The notes under the pieces: model-generated
The model's input: only the letters and a program-made list of their open reading frames with translations
The model's database searches: none
Told to the model about the DNA's origin: nothing
In this document: positions 30,276-30,504 of the stretch, in pieces
Layout of the letters: each line of letters begins with the position of its first letter
Numbering within the stretch: the first letter of the stretch is position 1
NCBI GenBank assembly: GCA_964526505.1
Contig: CAZGJC010000021.1
Location: 1-30,504, forward strand
Source of the DNA: SVTX01 sp964526505
GTDB taxonomy: Bacteria > Bacillota > Clostridia > Oscillospirales > CAG-272
Direction of reading: 5' to 3'
Length of the DNA stretch: 30,504 bases
Position numbers and translations under genes: made by a program

Positions 30276-30360
30276 GGCGGAGACGAGAGTACAGAGAAAT
30301 CTTATACAAAACCGCTTGCGGTTTTGTGAAAGTTCGAATCTCTTTGCTTATGTCTCTGCC
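30276..30360 (+). other. Nested inverted-repeat element, tRNA-like, downstream of tRNA-Ser
   Basis: Three nested pairings are visible. The outer is GGCGGAGAC (30276-30284) with GTCTCTGCC (30352-30360). The middle is CAGAGA near 30292 with TCTCTTTG near 30340. The inner hairpin is CAAAACCG-CTTG-CGGTTTTG (30307-30326). A GTTCGAAT segment like a T-loop lies at 30333-30340. The 5' border (CTGTGGCGGAGA) is the reverse complement of the tRNA-Ser 3' end plus flank. It is probably a degraded inverted tRNA-derived duplication, or a small RNA. No known family is recognised. Confidence 0.45.
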
Positions 30361-30363
30361 ATT

Positions 30364-30396
30364 TGCCTTGAAGCGTTATGTTCCAAGGCATTTTTT
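30364..30396 (+). terminator. Intrinsic terminator after the nested-repeat element
   Basis: TGCCTTG (30364-30370) pairs with CAAGGCA (30384-30390), followed by TTTTTT. The T-run is on the + strand only, so it ends a rightward transcript that would contain the nested repeats. Confidence 0.75.
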
Positions 30397-30439
30397 AATA
30401 TTTAGTGATATAAAATTCAAATATACTGTTCTTTTTTGA

Positions 30440-30504
30440 TTATGTATTCCGCAAACTTTTATAAATCTCATCCGAGAAAATGCCGAGTACCTGACGCTTC
30501 ATTT
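30440..30504 (-). CDS. Probable C-terminal end of a minus-strand gene, cut by the window edge
   Basis: Read on the minus strand, the frame runs from the right edge through KRQVLGIFSDEIYKSLRNT and stops at TAA (30442-30440). Twenty codons are too few to name a product. The amino-acid composition looks like a normal protein C-terminus. The Met seen at the edge may be internal. Confidence 0.4.
   Translation of the reverse strand, partial: MKRQVLGIFSDEIYKSLRNT

Noticed and set aside
30075..30439. Overlapping open frames across the tRNA and its terminator, on both strands.
   Set aside because: They run through the tRNA-Ser gene and hairpins; translations such as RGFESLPLRH or GRDSNPRVLSHK are the usual false products of tRNA sequence.

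Overview
This is a 30.5 kb chromosomal segment from an endospore-forming, low-to-moderate GC Firmicute. It is most likely an uncultured clostridial gut-type lineage. The main support is a complete spoIIAA-spoIIAB-sigF operon, a lysine riboswitch before dapA, strong AGGAGG-type ribosome binding sites, and many near-consensus sigma-A promoters (TTGACA, 17 bp, TATAAT-like). I saw no transposase, integrase, phage gene or CRISPR array.

Layout. The left edge (2-2272) is the 3' part of a large Cys-rich, multi-domain surface or secreted protein, closed by a terminator. A housekeeping run follows on the + strand: DAHP synthase, a PlsC-like acyltransferase, prmC and ddl. Next is a 901-residue cytoplasmic glycoside hydrolase of the GH106-like type (6397-9102) in its own unit. 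From 9218 a consensus promoter drives a four-gene operon: a Cys-rich small membrane protein, a LolD-type ATPase, an FtsX/MacB-type permease with a His/Glu-rich extracytoplasmic stretch, and a lipoprotein with a CPFC motif. I propose a metal-linked (probably zinc) role for it.

Four leftward genes (12653-16641) pair GT8 glycosyltransferases with PlsC-type acyltransferases. One protein fuses the two activities, and the last gene encodes a permuted papain-like enzyme. They look like an uncharacterised acylated-glycoconjugate pathway. Divergent from it is a Fur-family regulator with znuA-znuC-znuB behind a TGAGAA-TGG-TTCTCA operator, i.e. a Zur-type zinc uptake operon, followed by an FAD-dependent oxidoreductase.

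The right third has the spoIIA operon (anti-anti-sigma, anti-sigma, sigma-F), a DMT-type transporter, and dapA-dapB on the minus strand with a roughly 330-nt leader carrying an L-box lysine riboswitch. queA follows, then a 421-nt gene-free region with a possible three-way-junction RNA, a 17-bp terminator and a MITE/REP-like inverted repeat. A drug-export-type ABC-2 pair comes next, then tRNA-Ser(CGA). Downstream of the tRNA is an unusual set of nested inverted repeats that partly copies the tRNA 3' end in reverse, ending at another terminator. The last 65 bases probably hold the C-terminus of a minus-strand gene.

Several starts were moved downstream of the longest open frame because the longest frame ran into promoter elements or skipped a clear ribosome binding site. 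The corrected starts are aroF, the 3512 acyltransferase, the 10408 permease, the 16641 acyltransferase, zur, znuA, spoIIAA, the DMT transporter, dapA and the 29071 permease. All function calls rest on motifs recognised by eye; no database search was run.
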